A stretch of 42,500 nt of DNA from Cristatella mucedo (lineage: Eukaryota; Bryozoa; Phylactolaemata; Cristatellidae), in contig WPIO01000015.1 of NCBI GenBank assembly GCA_009760855.2, forward strand, positions 6,687,501-6,730,000, in the 5' to 3' direction. Below, one piece after another: positions 10,991 through 17,625 of the stretch (position 1 is the first letter of the stretch; each line of letters starts with the position of its first letter). The notes under the pieces are model-generated. The model made no database searches. It was not told the DNA's origin and worked only from the letters and a program-made list of their open reading frames with translations. The translations under genes and the position numbers were made by a program.

Positions 10991-12796
10991 AGCCACACAC
11001 TGGTGTCAGCATCCCATCCGAGTATCCTTGTCTGCCTGTGACTGTCATGGCAATGGAATACGAGTAGCCTAGATGCACATGATCTTGTTTTGAGACAAGC
11101 CCTGGCAGACACAACGATTGTCAACACAGGGTTAAGTTTTGTTTGGAAGAGCTATAAAAGTGCTCTGTGCAGCTTAGCTTGCTGCAAGGCATGGGTTGAT
11201 GCAGGCAAGGCATGGAGCGAACAGCGGTGCTGCTTCTGCCCACAATCAAGCTAGAGCTTGATTGCGATGCTGCATGGTCGCGACAGACAGAGAATCTCCC
11301 CTTCCCCATTCGCTAGTGCCTCATAGGCAGACAACGGCCGATATACCACACAGCATGACAGACATACCGGGTCGTTCTGCTAAGCGATCAAAATCGACCA
11401 AGCTGCATTACACAGCAGGCAAACACAGACACTCACTCGTACGATGAGCAATAGCTATAGGACAGGGTTTTCGAGCCGACTGGCTGCTAGTTCCCAGGAA
11501 CTCCAGCAAGCCACACTGCCTAGCCAGGCATTGATTGAGCGTTTGACTCAATAAACAAGCTCAAGCAAACAATGTTGTTGCCTCGTGCAGTGCTAGACAA
11601 TGGATCGTGACATTTAAATCCCTATGGGTAAGCATTGAGACAAATACAATTACAGGCTATTAGCTGCCATCAAAATGGCTAATGAATCCGTGGACCAAAT
11701 TAGGCTGCAACCGAATTATCAGGGAACCTGAATAGGCAGGAGACCGGCTCTGAATTATTGAAGAGATCGCAGCTCCTGTGCCAAGAAGCACGCAAGCAGC
11801 AAAAGAAGAGAAGCCCACGACCGGAGCCCTCATCTAATCGGTGAGTGGTACCCACGAGCAGCACGTCAGGTAGGCCAACGAAGCAACTTCAACCACCTCC
11901 CACATCCCCACCTGCCACCGCCCGAATGTTCGCAATAGAAGTCAAGAGCTAAGCTCTCAGCATATAGACAAAAAAAGGAGACCACGTGCAACCAGAACCG
12001 CCAGCCGTGACTGATGCAGAACGAGCACCTGTTGTGGTGGCAATGAGAAACTCGGCATAGGAGGGGGGGGCGACACGAGGAGAGCAATAGTTCCGAAGGC
12101 ATGAACCATCTGGGCATCTTTCGAAGCACACGATGTCAGAGGCTGGTGAGGCTTGGCAGTCGCCCGTCGGCGCCTTTGAAGCTCGACACGAGAATTCGAA
12201 AGCACAAAGCTAAAGCTAAATGGCTGCCGGCAGACTAAATGGCTGCCGGCGCTCACCTGCTGAGCGAAGCTTGGGGGCGACGCCAGCTATTTCGTGCCGG
12301 CTAGAACCGGATGAAAAGAAGCAGATGGCAGCTTCGTCCGAGGAGCCGGGCGATCGGGCCGAGGGGGGCAGAGGCGGGCATCCGGAGACGCTGCCGTCGG
12401 CGCTATCGTGTCGGCTACTCCCGCTGCACCACGGCAGCGCGTCGTCGGAGGCATTGCTGGCCGAACGATAGCCACTGGACTGGGACGAGAAGGACAGGTG
12501 TAGCGAGTCCTCGCAGGTTCCGTCATCGCAGCAGCTGCTGCTGCCACTGCTGCCAGCGCCACAGGCGAGCGCTGCACGGCGGCAGCTCTCGTCCGCTCCG
12601 GCGGCTCTTGCTCCCGGATACTCTTGTCGGTGGACGAGGTCGCTGTTGCCTTCGCTTGGATCGTCATAGCCGACGTCGTCCGAAGCGCTTCGCAAACTTC
12701 CTTGCTCAGCTGGGGCCAGCCTCGTCATTATGGCATCGAAGCTCAGCAGGGCGGCGTCCAGCGTCTTCCAAACGTCAGCCGAATTGGTAAGTGCCC
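852..12796 (-). CDS. CLASP: CLASP-family microtubule plus-end protein (partial gene, 16 exons)
   Basis: CLASP proteins bind microtubule plus ends and promote rescue and stabilisation at the cortex, kinetochores and spindle, using TOG domains for tubulin and SxIP motifs for EB1. Sixteen minus-strand exons were joined by eye: 12796-12257, 9818-9657, 9441-9380, 8706-8614, 8413-8268, 8159-8024, 7669-7599, 7243-7103, 6808-6635, 6476-6370, 3420-3284, 3151-2795, 2564-2395, 1519-1441, 1247-1095 and 938-852. They total 2615 nt, or 871 codons plus two leading bases, with no phase conflict. The order TOG1 end, linker with SLIP, TOG2, Ser-rich linker, TOG3 follows the family. Diagnostic residues include ETWERR and SQVTREAC in TOG2, and DVSSVCSE, SPLWAARRRGL, ELKRVADLFTRIFHDP and STFLDTLVDVV before and within TOG3. 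Most of TOG1 and the C-terminal TOG domain are missing. The 2.9-kb intron at 3421-6369 could hide further linker exons. The family call rests on remembered family sequence, not a search. Confidence 0.9.
939..1094 (-). other. Probable GC-AG intron in CLASP
   Basis: This 156-nt intron starts GCGAGT after AAG and ends GTTGCAG. The only nearby GT donor would shift the frame. Using the GC donor keeps phase 0 and gives RK-MAPELLANLF, the same spacing as the family's RK-AAQIVLISLF. GC-AG introns are a known minor class spliced by the U2 spliceosome. Confidence 0.8.
1095..1247 (-). CDS. CLASP: CLASP exon: TOG3 fourth and fifth repeats
   Basis: Phase 0-0, 51 codons, acceptor CACTGACAG. It encodes EKLRTLQFLLALGHQMDAADF and ends GEVKSAGIRK, aligning with the family's KVAILKYIESLARQMDPTDF and PKSSDVRK. 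The 3' boundary is unusual: the bases after AAG are GCGAGT, so the intron appears to start with GC (see the intron entry). Confidence 0.92.
1441..1519 (-). CDS. CLASP: CLASP exon: TOG3 short exon
   Basis: A 79-nt exon between acceptor TTGCTGCAG and donor GTGAGT (1440). Twenty-six codons include ASFDNALQFHVVCGLL, matching the family's ESFPNDLQFNILMRF. It enters with one base and leaves in phase 0. The intron before it (1520-2394) shows no further recognisable coding signal. Confidence 0.9.
2395..2564 (-). CDS. CLASP: CLASP exon: TOG3 second and third repeats
   Basis: The exon starts directly after ATTATGTAG with VYSTFLDTLVDVV, continuing HPHDLSGWLPTLLSKLL and then SKMQRALRAV. It aligns with the family's VFSMFLETLVDF, DDLQDWLFVLLTQLL and AKVQKALDV without gaps. 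The donor is GTGCGA (2394) and the exit is phase 2. Confidence 0.95.
2795..3151 (-). CDS. CLASP: CLASP exon: linker end and start of TOG3
   Basis: This 357-nt exon has acceptor GGTTTGTAG and donor GTGAGA (2794), phase 0 at both ends. It encodes an acidic/Ser segment with ASDVSSVCSE, the hallmark that precedes TOG3 in CLASPs, then ADIGEVLANVASPLWAARR and LSAGELKRVADLFTRIFHDP. The Trp in SPLWAARR is the conserved first-repeat residue of TOG3. This is one of the two strongest pieces of evidence for the family. Confidence 0.95.
3284..3420 (-). CDS. CLASP: CLASP linker exon with RDSS segment
   Basis: The acceptor is TTTGCTCTGATAG and the donor GTGGGG begins at 3283. The exon has two leading bases and 45 codons ending RQRHDSNQSRDSSEQ, reminiscent of the ESSRDTSP segment shortly before TOG3 in vertebrate CLASPs. 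Phases link the exon at 6370 to the exon at 3151 with no gap. Confidence 0.72.
3888..4113 (+). mobile_element. L2 family A 3' tail fragment with long ATT repeat
   Basis: A 3' UTR-only copy lying in the 3421-6369 CLASP intron, antisense to the gene. The left arm of the terminal hairpin is deleted (GCAAATGTAAAGAGATTGGG). The ATT repeat is expanded to about 70 bp with one ATC unit. Confidence 0.88.
5583..6240 (+). mobile_element. L2 family A, truncated: end of reverse transcriptase ORF plus 3' UTR
   Basis: It begins inside the C-terminal part of the RT ORF (the CTTGTCTGTCATGAGC and CACCACTTCTCACCGACCTGCA regions correspond to the ARLVCRE-RRSCHITPLLADLHWL segment of the 26996-28783 ORF) and runs through the 3' UTR to an ATT repeat. 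Frames are broken. It lies in a CLASP intron, antisense, ending about 130 nt from the exon at 6370. Confidence 0.88.
6370..6476 (-). CDS. CLASP: CLASP linker exon
   Basis: A 107-nt exon bounded by acceptor TTCTTCAG and a perfect donor GTAAGT (6369). It encodes 35 polar residues (HIRNADDAPKSQ to NGLSDSCS) with no family motif, so the call rests on splice sites and on phase: it enters with one base and leaves in phase 1, exactly what exons 6808-6635 and 3420-3284 need. Confidence 0.72.
6635..6808 (-). CDS. CLASP: CLASP exon: end of TOG2 and linker
   Basis: The acceptor is CTCGCTGCAG and the donor GTAAGT lies at 6634. The first residues continue the last TOG2 helix (VREACV joined to RVLGKLVSW), after which the sequence becomes linker-like and ends GKSTLISLPSS, similar to the SVASLPQS segment after TOG2 in CLASPs. 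Phases agree with both neighbours. The preceding intron has a CA repeat. Confidence 0.8.
6913..6939. repeat. (CA)n microsatellite
   Basis: Uninterrupted dinucleotide repeat of about 13 units in the CLASP intron between exons 7243-7103 and 6808-6635. Confidence 0.97.
7103..7243 (-). CDS. CLASP: CLASP exon: TOG2 last HEAT repeats
   Basis: The exon lies between acceptor TTTGCATAG and donor GTATGT (7102). It encodes QASDLLELVVVGW and then RKGAEADSDAHVREACV, matching the family's FEFLDLLL and KKGIHDADAEARVEA. It enters with one base and leaves in phase 2. Confidence 0.92.
7408..7448 (+). mobile_element. Minimal L2 family A hairpin remnant
   Basis: Only TGTAAAGTGCCTAGAAAG to CAGGCGCTAGA, the terminal hairpin of family A, remains. 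It is followed directly by (CA)n instead of (ATT)n. Confidence 0.65.
7449..7485. repeat. (CA)n microsatellite
   Basis: About 18 units directly abutting an L2 hairpin remnant, in the CLASP intron 7244-7598. Confidence 0.97.
7599..7669 (-). CDS. CLASP: CLASP exon: TOG2 HV/TSK segment
   Basis: This 71-nt exon has acceptor CTCGCTGCAG and donor GTAGGT at 7598. It encodes HVHSNRMLVLL followed by TSSKASQIR, aligning with the family's HTHVPRLIPLI and TSKSVPVRR. The open frame running through the preceding intron is not coding here: it does not match TOG2, while this exon does and keeps phase. Confidence 0.9.
8024..8159 (-). CDS. CLASP: CLASP exon: TOG2 middle
   Basis: One base plus 45 codons. The encoded segment runs from FLAKLLEIGLEPLAEIVF to VATAGCIALRFVYR, matching the family's KFDHGAEAIVP to MATSGCAAIRFIIR. 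The acceptor is CATCGCAG and the donor GTAAGC starts at 8023; the exit is phase 0. Confidence 0.92.
8268..8413 (-). CDS. CLASP: CLASP exon: TOG2 HEAT repeats 1-2
   Basis: The acceptor is TTTTGTAG and the donor GTAGGT lies at 8267. The exon enters in phase 0 and leaves in phase 2. Forty-eight codons begin LKGLRQLTLAAG and end ESRSQVTREACLTV; the SQV-x-REAC motif is one of the most conserved in CLASP TOG2. Confidence 0.92.
8487..8592. repeat. 18-bp minisatellite in a CLASP intron
   Basis: Nearly six copies of an 18-bp unit (ATCGGCCTGAGCGGAGCA). The first three copies read CGGCCTG and the last three CGGTCTG; otherwise the array is essentially perfect. It fills about half of the 200-nt intron 8414-8613. 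Confidence 0.96.
8614..8706 (-). CDS. CLASP: CLASP exon: first TOG2 helices
   Basis: This 93-nt phase 0-0 exon follows the strong acceptor CTCTTTCAG and ends at donor GTGAGT (8613). Its 31 residues include SSADLETRL and LSDSSETWERRIDA. The Trp in ETWERR sits where CLASP TOG2 has the conserved DW-x-x-R of the first intra-HEAT loop, part of the tubulin-binding edge. The next intron carries an 18-bp minisatellite. Confidence 0.92.
9380..9441 (-). CDS. CLASP: CLASP exon before TOG2
   Basis: This 62-nt exon lies between the acceptor CTGCTTGCAG and the donor GTGAGT at 9379. It encodes VSAVSEEDFERVFRSTQKAE, matching the conserved acidic EEDF-x-x-x-F segment that precedes TOG2 in CLASPs. It enters with two bases and leaves in phase 0. 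Confidence 0.88.
9610..9626. repeat. C17 homopolymer
   Basis: Seventeen C in a row, in a CLASP intron about 31 nt beyond the donor of exon 9818-9657. The true length may differ from the assembly. Confidence 0.9.
9657..9818 (-). CDS. CLASP: CLASP linker exon with SxIP (SLIP) motif
   Basis: An acceptor TATGTAG precedes 9818 and a donor GTATGG starts at 9656. The exon enters with two bases and leaves with one, matching both neighbours. It encodes 53 full codons rich in Ser, Gly and Pro, ending ARPSLIPRAA. SLIP flanked by Arg on both sides fits the EB1-binding SxIP consensus, and CLASPs carry such motifs in basic Ser-rich linkers. The following intron contains a 17-base C run. Confidence 0.8.
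10335..10515 (+). mobile_element. Old L2 family A 3' tail relict
   Basis: Diverged copy with CCAGGACATGTTAAGTACCTGGAAAG and CTTCTCTTATGGCACTATAC leading to TTATTATTATTACTATTATTATT. It lies in the large CLASP intron 9819-12256, antisense to the gene. Confidence 0.7.
10730..10989. repeat. (CAGA)-rich tract leading into (GA)n
   Basis: An imperfect CAGA/GACA-rich stretch runs into an uninterrupted (GA)n of about 39 units at 10912-10989. It creates long artefactual frames encoding Ser-Leu repeats. Confidence 0.97.
11243..11264. repeat. Perfect 10-bp palindrome
   Basis: CAATCAAGCT, spacer AG, then AGCTTGATTG. It lies in the CLASP intron 9819-12256; no function is assigned. Confidence 0.9.
12257..12796 (-). 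CDS. CLASP: CLASP exon: end of TOG1 plus Ser-rich linker
   Basis: This is the most upstream exon I can support. It opens with a helix ending LLSFDAIM, corresponding to the last TOG1 helix of CLASP (the family has KFDEVQ there), then an acidic stretch DDVGYDDPSEGN and a long Ser/Gly/Ala-rich linker. The donor GTGAGC follows TCAGCAG at 12257, leaving phase 1, which fits the next exon. The acceptor is less certain: CCCAG at 12797-12801 gives the right frame but has a poor pyrimidine tract. An in-frame ATG at 12807-12809 could instead start a short isoform that lacks TOG1. The exon is about 540 nt. Confidence 0.7.
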
Positions 12797-12809
12797 CTGG
12801 GTGCGACAT

Positions 12810-13400
12810 TATCGCTCTGGCGCACGGTGTCCAAGCGGATAGCCGGCGTCCTGCACCGGTAAAGCAGCGACGCTTCTGGTAGATGGAGCCCCTGCCCGCA
12901 GAGAAGCACGTCCTGCCACTGCTGCTGCAGCGGTGCCAGCCGCCAGCTCTGTGTCAGTCGAGTGCGAGCTGTCTGATCTCAAGGCGCTGGCTCCGAGCTG
13001 CAGCCATGCGGGCAAATGGGGCACAATAGGACGAGCTAATGCATTCTCGCGTATTGATTTAGAAACGTCAGAAATCACCTATCGGCCTCGCTAGCCGTCT
13101 CGTCGGAATATTCTTGTAGTAGACGCTTCAGAGGCCTGCGATGCCTGCGATGCTAGGGTGGAGCCATTCGGCCATCGCCTGGCCGAACTGCACAAGACCT
13201 AACCGTGGGCTCTGGTGGGTACTGGGTGGGGCCGGCAAATTGAGGTAAAAAGCACCCTGTGAGCCCACAACACCACAAGGGGTGGCCACACATGGCCAGG
13301 CAGGCATGGCATCGTTGGGCCAGCGACAGCCGAGGCTAGCCGGCTGCAGCTGACCGAGGGGTGGGATTTGCATGCCCGAGCCCCCCCCCCCTTCTAGCTG
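12810..13400. other. No exon assigned
   Basis: GC-rich DNA just upstream of the first supported CLASP exon. A minus-strand frame (about 12809-13078) contains NALARPIVPHLPAWLQL, faintly like the TOG1 IVPHI-x-NLL segment, but the following residues do not continue as TOG1 and the phase does not fit, so it is not called. A C run lies at 13381-13391. Confidence 0.4.
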
Positions 13401-13403
13401 ATT

Positions 13404-13467
13404 CATCGACTGATTCCACACACGTGGCGGCCAGGCCGGATCGCCACGTGTGTGGCATCAGTCGATG
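13404..13467. repeat. Long inverted repeat (26-bp arms, 12-nt loop)
   Basis: The left arm 13404-13429 and the right arm 13442-13467 are reverse complements with one mismatch. Each arm contains CCACACACGTGGCG or its near complement, hence a CACGTG core. The loop 13430-13441 is GC-rich. Confidence 0.95.
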
Positions 13468-14011
13468 GAAAGGTAAGTCTGTGTGACAGCCGGCTGTCTA
13501 CTGCAAACACCTGTGTGTGCAAGGCGTTCGGCACTGCTGCTCATACCCAACTCCAGCGCTCGATATTATGGAACCACTCGTTCTGCTGCACTTCCTTCCT
13601 ATTCAGGATGAGCACGTAACTGTGAAATAAAGTCTCTCATAAAGGCGGCCGTCTTGACTGGAGGATGCCGGTGGGACTCGTTTGCAGCCCATCCACGGCC
13701 GTGGGCAGCTTCTGCTCAGCCAATGGCTGCTGCTGCAAGGTGCCAGAGCAGGCAGGCAGCTAGGAACAAGCTTCTAATCTCCTTCGACAGGCCAGAGGCA
13801 ATGCGAAGGGAAGGGACACGAAGCACGACCCTCTTCGATCGACGATTCCCCTCCTTCCGATGTGGTCCTCTTTCATCTTCAACACTAGCCCTTTGGTCGG
13901 TACAGAAAGTCGTCGGGAAATGCTCGGCACAACACCCCACCGACTGTAGACTAACAATCCAGGCACATGCAAAACGGCCCCGAAAGTGCAGGTGAGCCTG
14001 GACGCCTCAGA
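13468..14011. other. No gene recognised
   Basis: Mixed-composition DNA between the long hairpin and the hAT MITE. The open frames on both strands show no motif or credible splice structure. Confidence 0.4.
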
Positions 14012-14019
14012 GCCTGAGC

Positions 14020-14205
14020 CAGCGGCTCTCAACCTGTGGGTCGCGAACTCTTTGGGGGTCGAACGACCCTTTCACGGGGGTCACCTAAGACCGTCGGAAA
14101 ACTGCATTTCCACATTTCGCAAAGCCTAATTTTATGGTTGGGGGTCGCAACAACATGAGGAACTGCATTGAAGGGTCGCGGCATAAGGAATGTTGAGAAC
14201 CACTG
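14020..14205 (+). mobile_element. SPIN-like non-autonomous hAT transposon (MITE)
   Basis: A 186-bp element with hAT-type termini CAGCGGCTCTCAACC and, inverted at the far end, CAGTGGTTCTCAACA. Internal motifs GGGTCGCGA, GGGGGTCGAACGACCCTTTC, CACCTAAGACCGTCGG, AATTTTATGGTTGGGGGTCG, CAACATGAGGAACTG and AAGGGTCGCGGCAT are those I recall for the SPIN (SPACE INVADERS) group of hAT elements. It is flanked by an 8-bp target duplication with one mismatch: GCCTGAGC at 14012-14019 and GCCTAAGC at 14206-14213. It has no coding capacity. Strand is arbitrary. Confidence 0.9.
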
Positions 14206-14213
14206 GCCTAAGC

Positions 14214-14654
14214 TCTTGTCGCGTAGGGTAGCCGGACGTTGCAGTGTGACTCCATCCATTTACAGCCATGTAAAATCCCATGCTTGGCAGTCACCGTGAC
14301 CTGGGCCTTGTGCCACTCAAATCCAAAGTTAGAACTTGCTTCTTCAAGCCCTCCGTGGAAAAATCCATTAGCAGCCGGTCTCTTCAGTAGCCGAGTCAGT
14401 CAAGGTCAATGACTAGGCTGAACAGTTAAAATGCCTATTCCTGAGTGACAGAGATTATGAACGCTTTGATTCATCAGAGGTGTATTGCTTCACTGATCGG
14501 ATGGCAAAGCAAGAACAAGTCAGCAAAACGTTTCTGGAATAAAGATTATAATAGCTGTGATAAAGTACTAAGGTAAAACGACCTGGAACGACTCTGTTAT
14601 GAGTCAAACAAGACAATAGTATAATGAGAGCCCTGCTTGCTGGGGAATTGAGAT
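14214..14654. other. No gene recognised
   Basis: Unique-looking AT-moderate sequence between the hAT MITE and an L2 tail. No conserved frame was seen. Confidence 0.4.
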
Positions 14655-14735
14655 TCATCAGCATCTGTAAAGTGCCTAGAAAGAGACTCAGTTTTGTGAG
14701 GGCACTATACAAATCTATTTTTATTATTATTATCG
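14655..14735 (+). mobile_element. L2 family A terminal hairpin fragment
   Basis: Short copy ending in the hairpin and ATT repeat. Its stem reads AGTGCC (14671-14676) with GGCACT (14701-14706), a base-pair-preserving variant of the AGCGCC/GGCGCT stem in other copies. Confidence 0.85.
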
Positions 14736-15299
14736 AATCACTTTTCACAAAGCAGCAAAAATACCAACAGATCTCGAGCGGGCTTAATGCTACTGGCATG
14801 CGCATGCACATATATGGCTACTGATGGTGCCAAATCTGCAGAAAAAGTCCAAACTTGCACGGATCTGCCTAATTACCTTTAAAATATGTGCAAAGGTCCA
14901 AGTCTATGCGAGAAGGCTAGAAATCACAGAGTCGTCGAAAGGTTGTAAGATATGCTTATGCATGATGCTTTTGAAATAAGACACAAGTAAAAGCTGCCAT
15001 CTATAAGGTAATTCACCACAGTGAACTGTCAGCTAAGAAAAAATTAGTAATTTACAGTAGCCTAAGAAAAACTGATAGTCATAAAACTAAGAAAAACGCT
15101 CAAATGTCTAGTATAAATGGGAGCTAACAATTGAGCCTAAAATGCACCAAAAAGATCATTTTTAAGAAGCTAAGAGAATTGTTATCAGCCAAGAGGTGGT
15201 GCTACATAGAAAACAGTGTCTCCGAGTCAAAAATTGCCACGAGGCATAAACAACAAGGGTAGCCGTGAGCTATGCACTCTCCGCCAAGCAAAATCCACT
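14736..15299. other. AT-rich DNA, no gene recognised
   Basis: Low-GC stretch with many stops in all frames. Nothing recognisable. Confidence 0.4.
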
Positions 15300-15301
15300 A
15301 A

Positions 15302-15480
15302 CTACGCTGGCATGCTGACCCTGTGCATGTCACCCCCTAACCATGTTATTCATGTTGTTTATCAAGCATGATATTACTCACCGTCCAATCGCATTTCCCT
15401 TTGCAGCAAATGTAAAGCGCCTAGAAAGAGATTTAGTTCTCTGAGGGCGCTTTAGTAAGTGCATTATTATTATTATTATT
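15302..15480 (+). mobile_element. L2 family A 3' tail fragment
   Basis: Starts near GCATGCTGACCCTGTGCATG and runs through the hairpin TAAAGCGCC/GGCGCTTTA (15413-15454) to an ATT repeat. The stem is perfect. Confidence 0.9.
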
Positions 15481-15560
15481 AAAAAAATCTCGTGGCCGAC
15501 TAGATGATGCATGCTTTAGCCATTCGGCCCTTTGTATTTGCCTAAACTCCGGAATTAAAT

Positions 15561-15764
15561 TTCGTGTTCTTTTTCACGGTGCATCATATAGACAACGACC
15601 ACGTCAAACTCGTAAACTCAAACATCATATAGACAACGACCACGTCGACGACCAAACTGGATTTCGTGTTCTTTTTCACGGTGCATCACATAGACAACGA
15701 CCACATCAAACTCGTAAACTCAAACATCATATAGACAACGACCACGTCGACGACCAAACTGGTC
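15561..15764. repeat. Nested tandem repeat, 102-bp period
   Basis: Two copies of a 102-bp unit starting TTCGTGTTCTTTTTCACGG (15561 and 15663). Each unit itself contains two copies, 41 bp apart, of CATCATATAGACAACGACCA or close variants. The two long units differ at only a few positions, implying a recent duplication. Confidence 0.93.
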
Positions 15765-15999
15765 GAAACTGTGCATAGCCCACTGTATGCAGCATGGCAG
15801 CTCACTGGGCTTTAAGTAGCAACTTTCCAAGTTTTTGTTTTGACTTGCAACAGACACCACAAAAAAGACGGATGCAGGTACTTCAATCAAGATCTGAAAA
15901 CTCTGCAACTAATTCGTACTTTTTTATCTTGCCTTTCTAAACCAGTACCTATAACCGCATCTAAATTAAACTGCAAGCCGTGCAGTAGGTAAAAATAAC

Positions 16000-16680
16000 T
16001 TGACTTCTGTAACTCACTGCTTGCAAGTCTACCGGCCTGTGCACTCAGGCGCTTACAACAGGTGCAAAACTCTGCAGCTAGGCTTGTCTGCCATGAGTGG
16101 CACAGCCGCCACATCAACCACTGCTCACCGACCTGCACTGGCTCCCAGTCAAGCAACTTCAAGGTTGTGTCACTCAGTTTAGGTTCCTTCATTCTTTGTA
16201 TCTTTGGATCCAGCCAATCTATCACATCTATTCCTTCACCAGCCTACGCATCGTACCATCTGCTTTTCGGAATCAAACTGCTTACCCATAACTCGTACAA
16301 ATCTCAAATCCTTTGGAGACTGCGCCTTTAGTTTGTATGCTCCCAAAGCCTGAAACCCACTACCGACTTTCGTCACGACATACCCTGACTTGTGCACATA
16401 AAAAAATTAAAATCGCATTTATTTATCACAGCATTTGGCGGGTCCCTGTGATTCGTCCTTCATGTGATTATGCATGCTGATAATGTGCATGCTGCCACTA
16501 ACCAAACTTACATGCTGACCCTGTGCATGTCACCCTTAACCAGGTTATTTCTGTTGTTTTTTGAGCATGCTTCAACTAACCCTTCTATCGTGCTTCCTTT
16601 GCAGCCAATGTAAAGTGCCTATAAAGATTGAGTTCTTTGAGGGCACTATATCCAACACATTGTTATTATTATTATTATTA
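16000..16680 (+). mobile_element. L2 family A, truncated: end of RT ORF plus 3' tail
   Basis: Begins at TTGACTTCTGTAACTCACTGC, matching the LDFCNSLL codons of the family A ORF, and continues to the ATT repeat. It is degenerate in all frames. The terminal stem is AGTGCC (16614-16619) with GGCACT (16642-16647), again a paired variant. Confidence 0.88.
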
Positions 16681-17456
16681 TGTGAGGTGCCAGGGGAGTT
16701 GCCAACGTCATCTTCAGCAATGCATGCATAACTGTCAAAATAGAATGAGCTTAGTATGACATCGAAGCTGTCTTTTCAGCATTAGTTTCAATGTTTTAAT
16801 GACTCAGACTCACTGACACATTTAAACAGGAAATAAATCTTGAAGTACTTCGAAGTAGTCATCTGTTGGCCAAATACTCCATCCCACTGATCCACGATGT
16901 CAACCGATTTGGATCGGGACGGCGGTTAATCTTAAGTTATGCCATTGCCTTTCATGAAGCCCAAAACTCGCCATCAGTACTTTCAAGGGTAGTTAAAAAC
17001 GCTCTTTCATCAGAAGGACGAAATTGTTCAACTTCGGTATTGAAGAAGAGAAGATCTCCAATAGAATGCTCCACGTGTGTGCCAAGCAGCTCATGCGAAT
17101 TGAGCATGACATTACGCACTTTGAAACAGCACCGAAGGCTTCTTCGCAAAGCTTGCTACGCCTGTCACAAGCGCTAACAACTCGTTAAATTCGATGCCAA
17201 CATATATATTATCAAGGCCAAGAGTCGTACCACCACCCTCATCGAGAAACTGCAAGTAAATATGGCTTTGCTGGAGTCCCATCAAGAACGACAGAGAAAA
17301 CTTGTCATCCCAAAACTGTCAGTAGTTTTGCCCCTGCCAACGTAAATCTGCTGTCGGTTGGTGGACTGTCTGCTTCAACTGTTGATATAACGGGTCATTA
17401 ACAAAAATACAGAGCCGGTCCTTTAATGCCAAGGCAGGGGGACAGCTCTACCCTGG
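16681..17456. other. No gene recognised
   Basis: Frames on both strands at 16866-17177 have no motif I recognise and no convincing splice structure. This may be unrecognised repeat or intergenic DNA. Confidence 0.35.
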
Positions 17457-17625
17457 TCAGCCGTAATGGCACATTTGGTAAGGTGATTGCTCTTCGTGTC
17501 CTCTGTCCCGAGGTCGCGGGTTCAAATCCAGCGGTGAGCAATCCTTTCTTGTGGCTGTAAGCGGTGGTGATAGCCATCAAGGCTCTTTTGAGGCTATACA
17601 AAAACAGGCTGTTAATCAGCTGTAT
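17457..17625 (+). mobile_element. tRNA-derived SINE
   Basis: Box A-like TGGCACATTTGG (17467-17478) and box B-like GGTTCAAATCC (17519-17529) with tRNA-like spacing, followed by a body shared with three other copies (GGTGATAGCC, AAGGCTCTT, GCTATACAA, CAGGCTGTTAATCAGCT). This indicates a pol III-promoted SINE mobilised by a LINE. The copy is moderately diverged. Confidence 0.85.

Noticed and set aside
10561-11127. Long Ser-Leu repeat frames
   Set aside because: They are translations of the (GA)n/(CT)n microsatellite, open only because the repeat has no stops; the same holds for 28737-29159.
12809-13078. IVPHLPAWLQL as a TOG1 match
   Set aside because: Only a few residues agree, the following sequence does not continue as TOG1 and the phase into 12796 does not fit.
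17457-17540. Functional tRNA gene
   Set aside because: Boxes A and B are present, but no normal anticodon or acceptor stem is formed and the sequence recurs with a shared body, so it is a SINE head.
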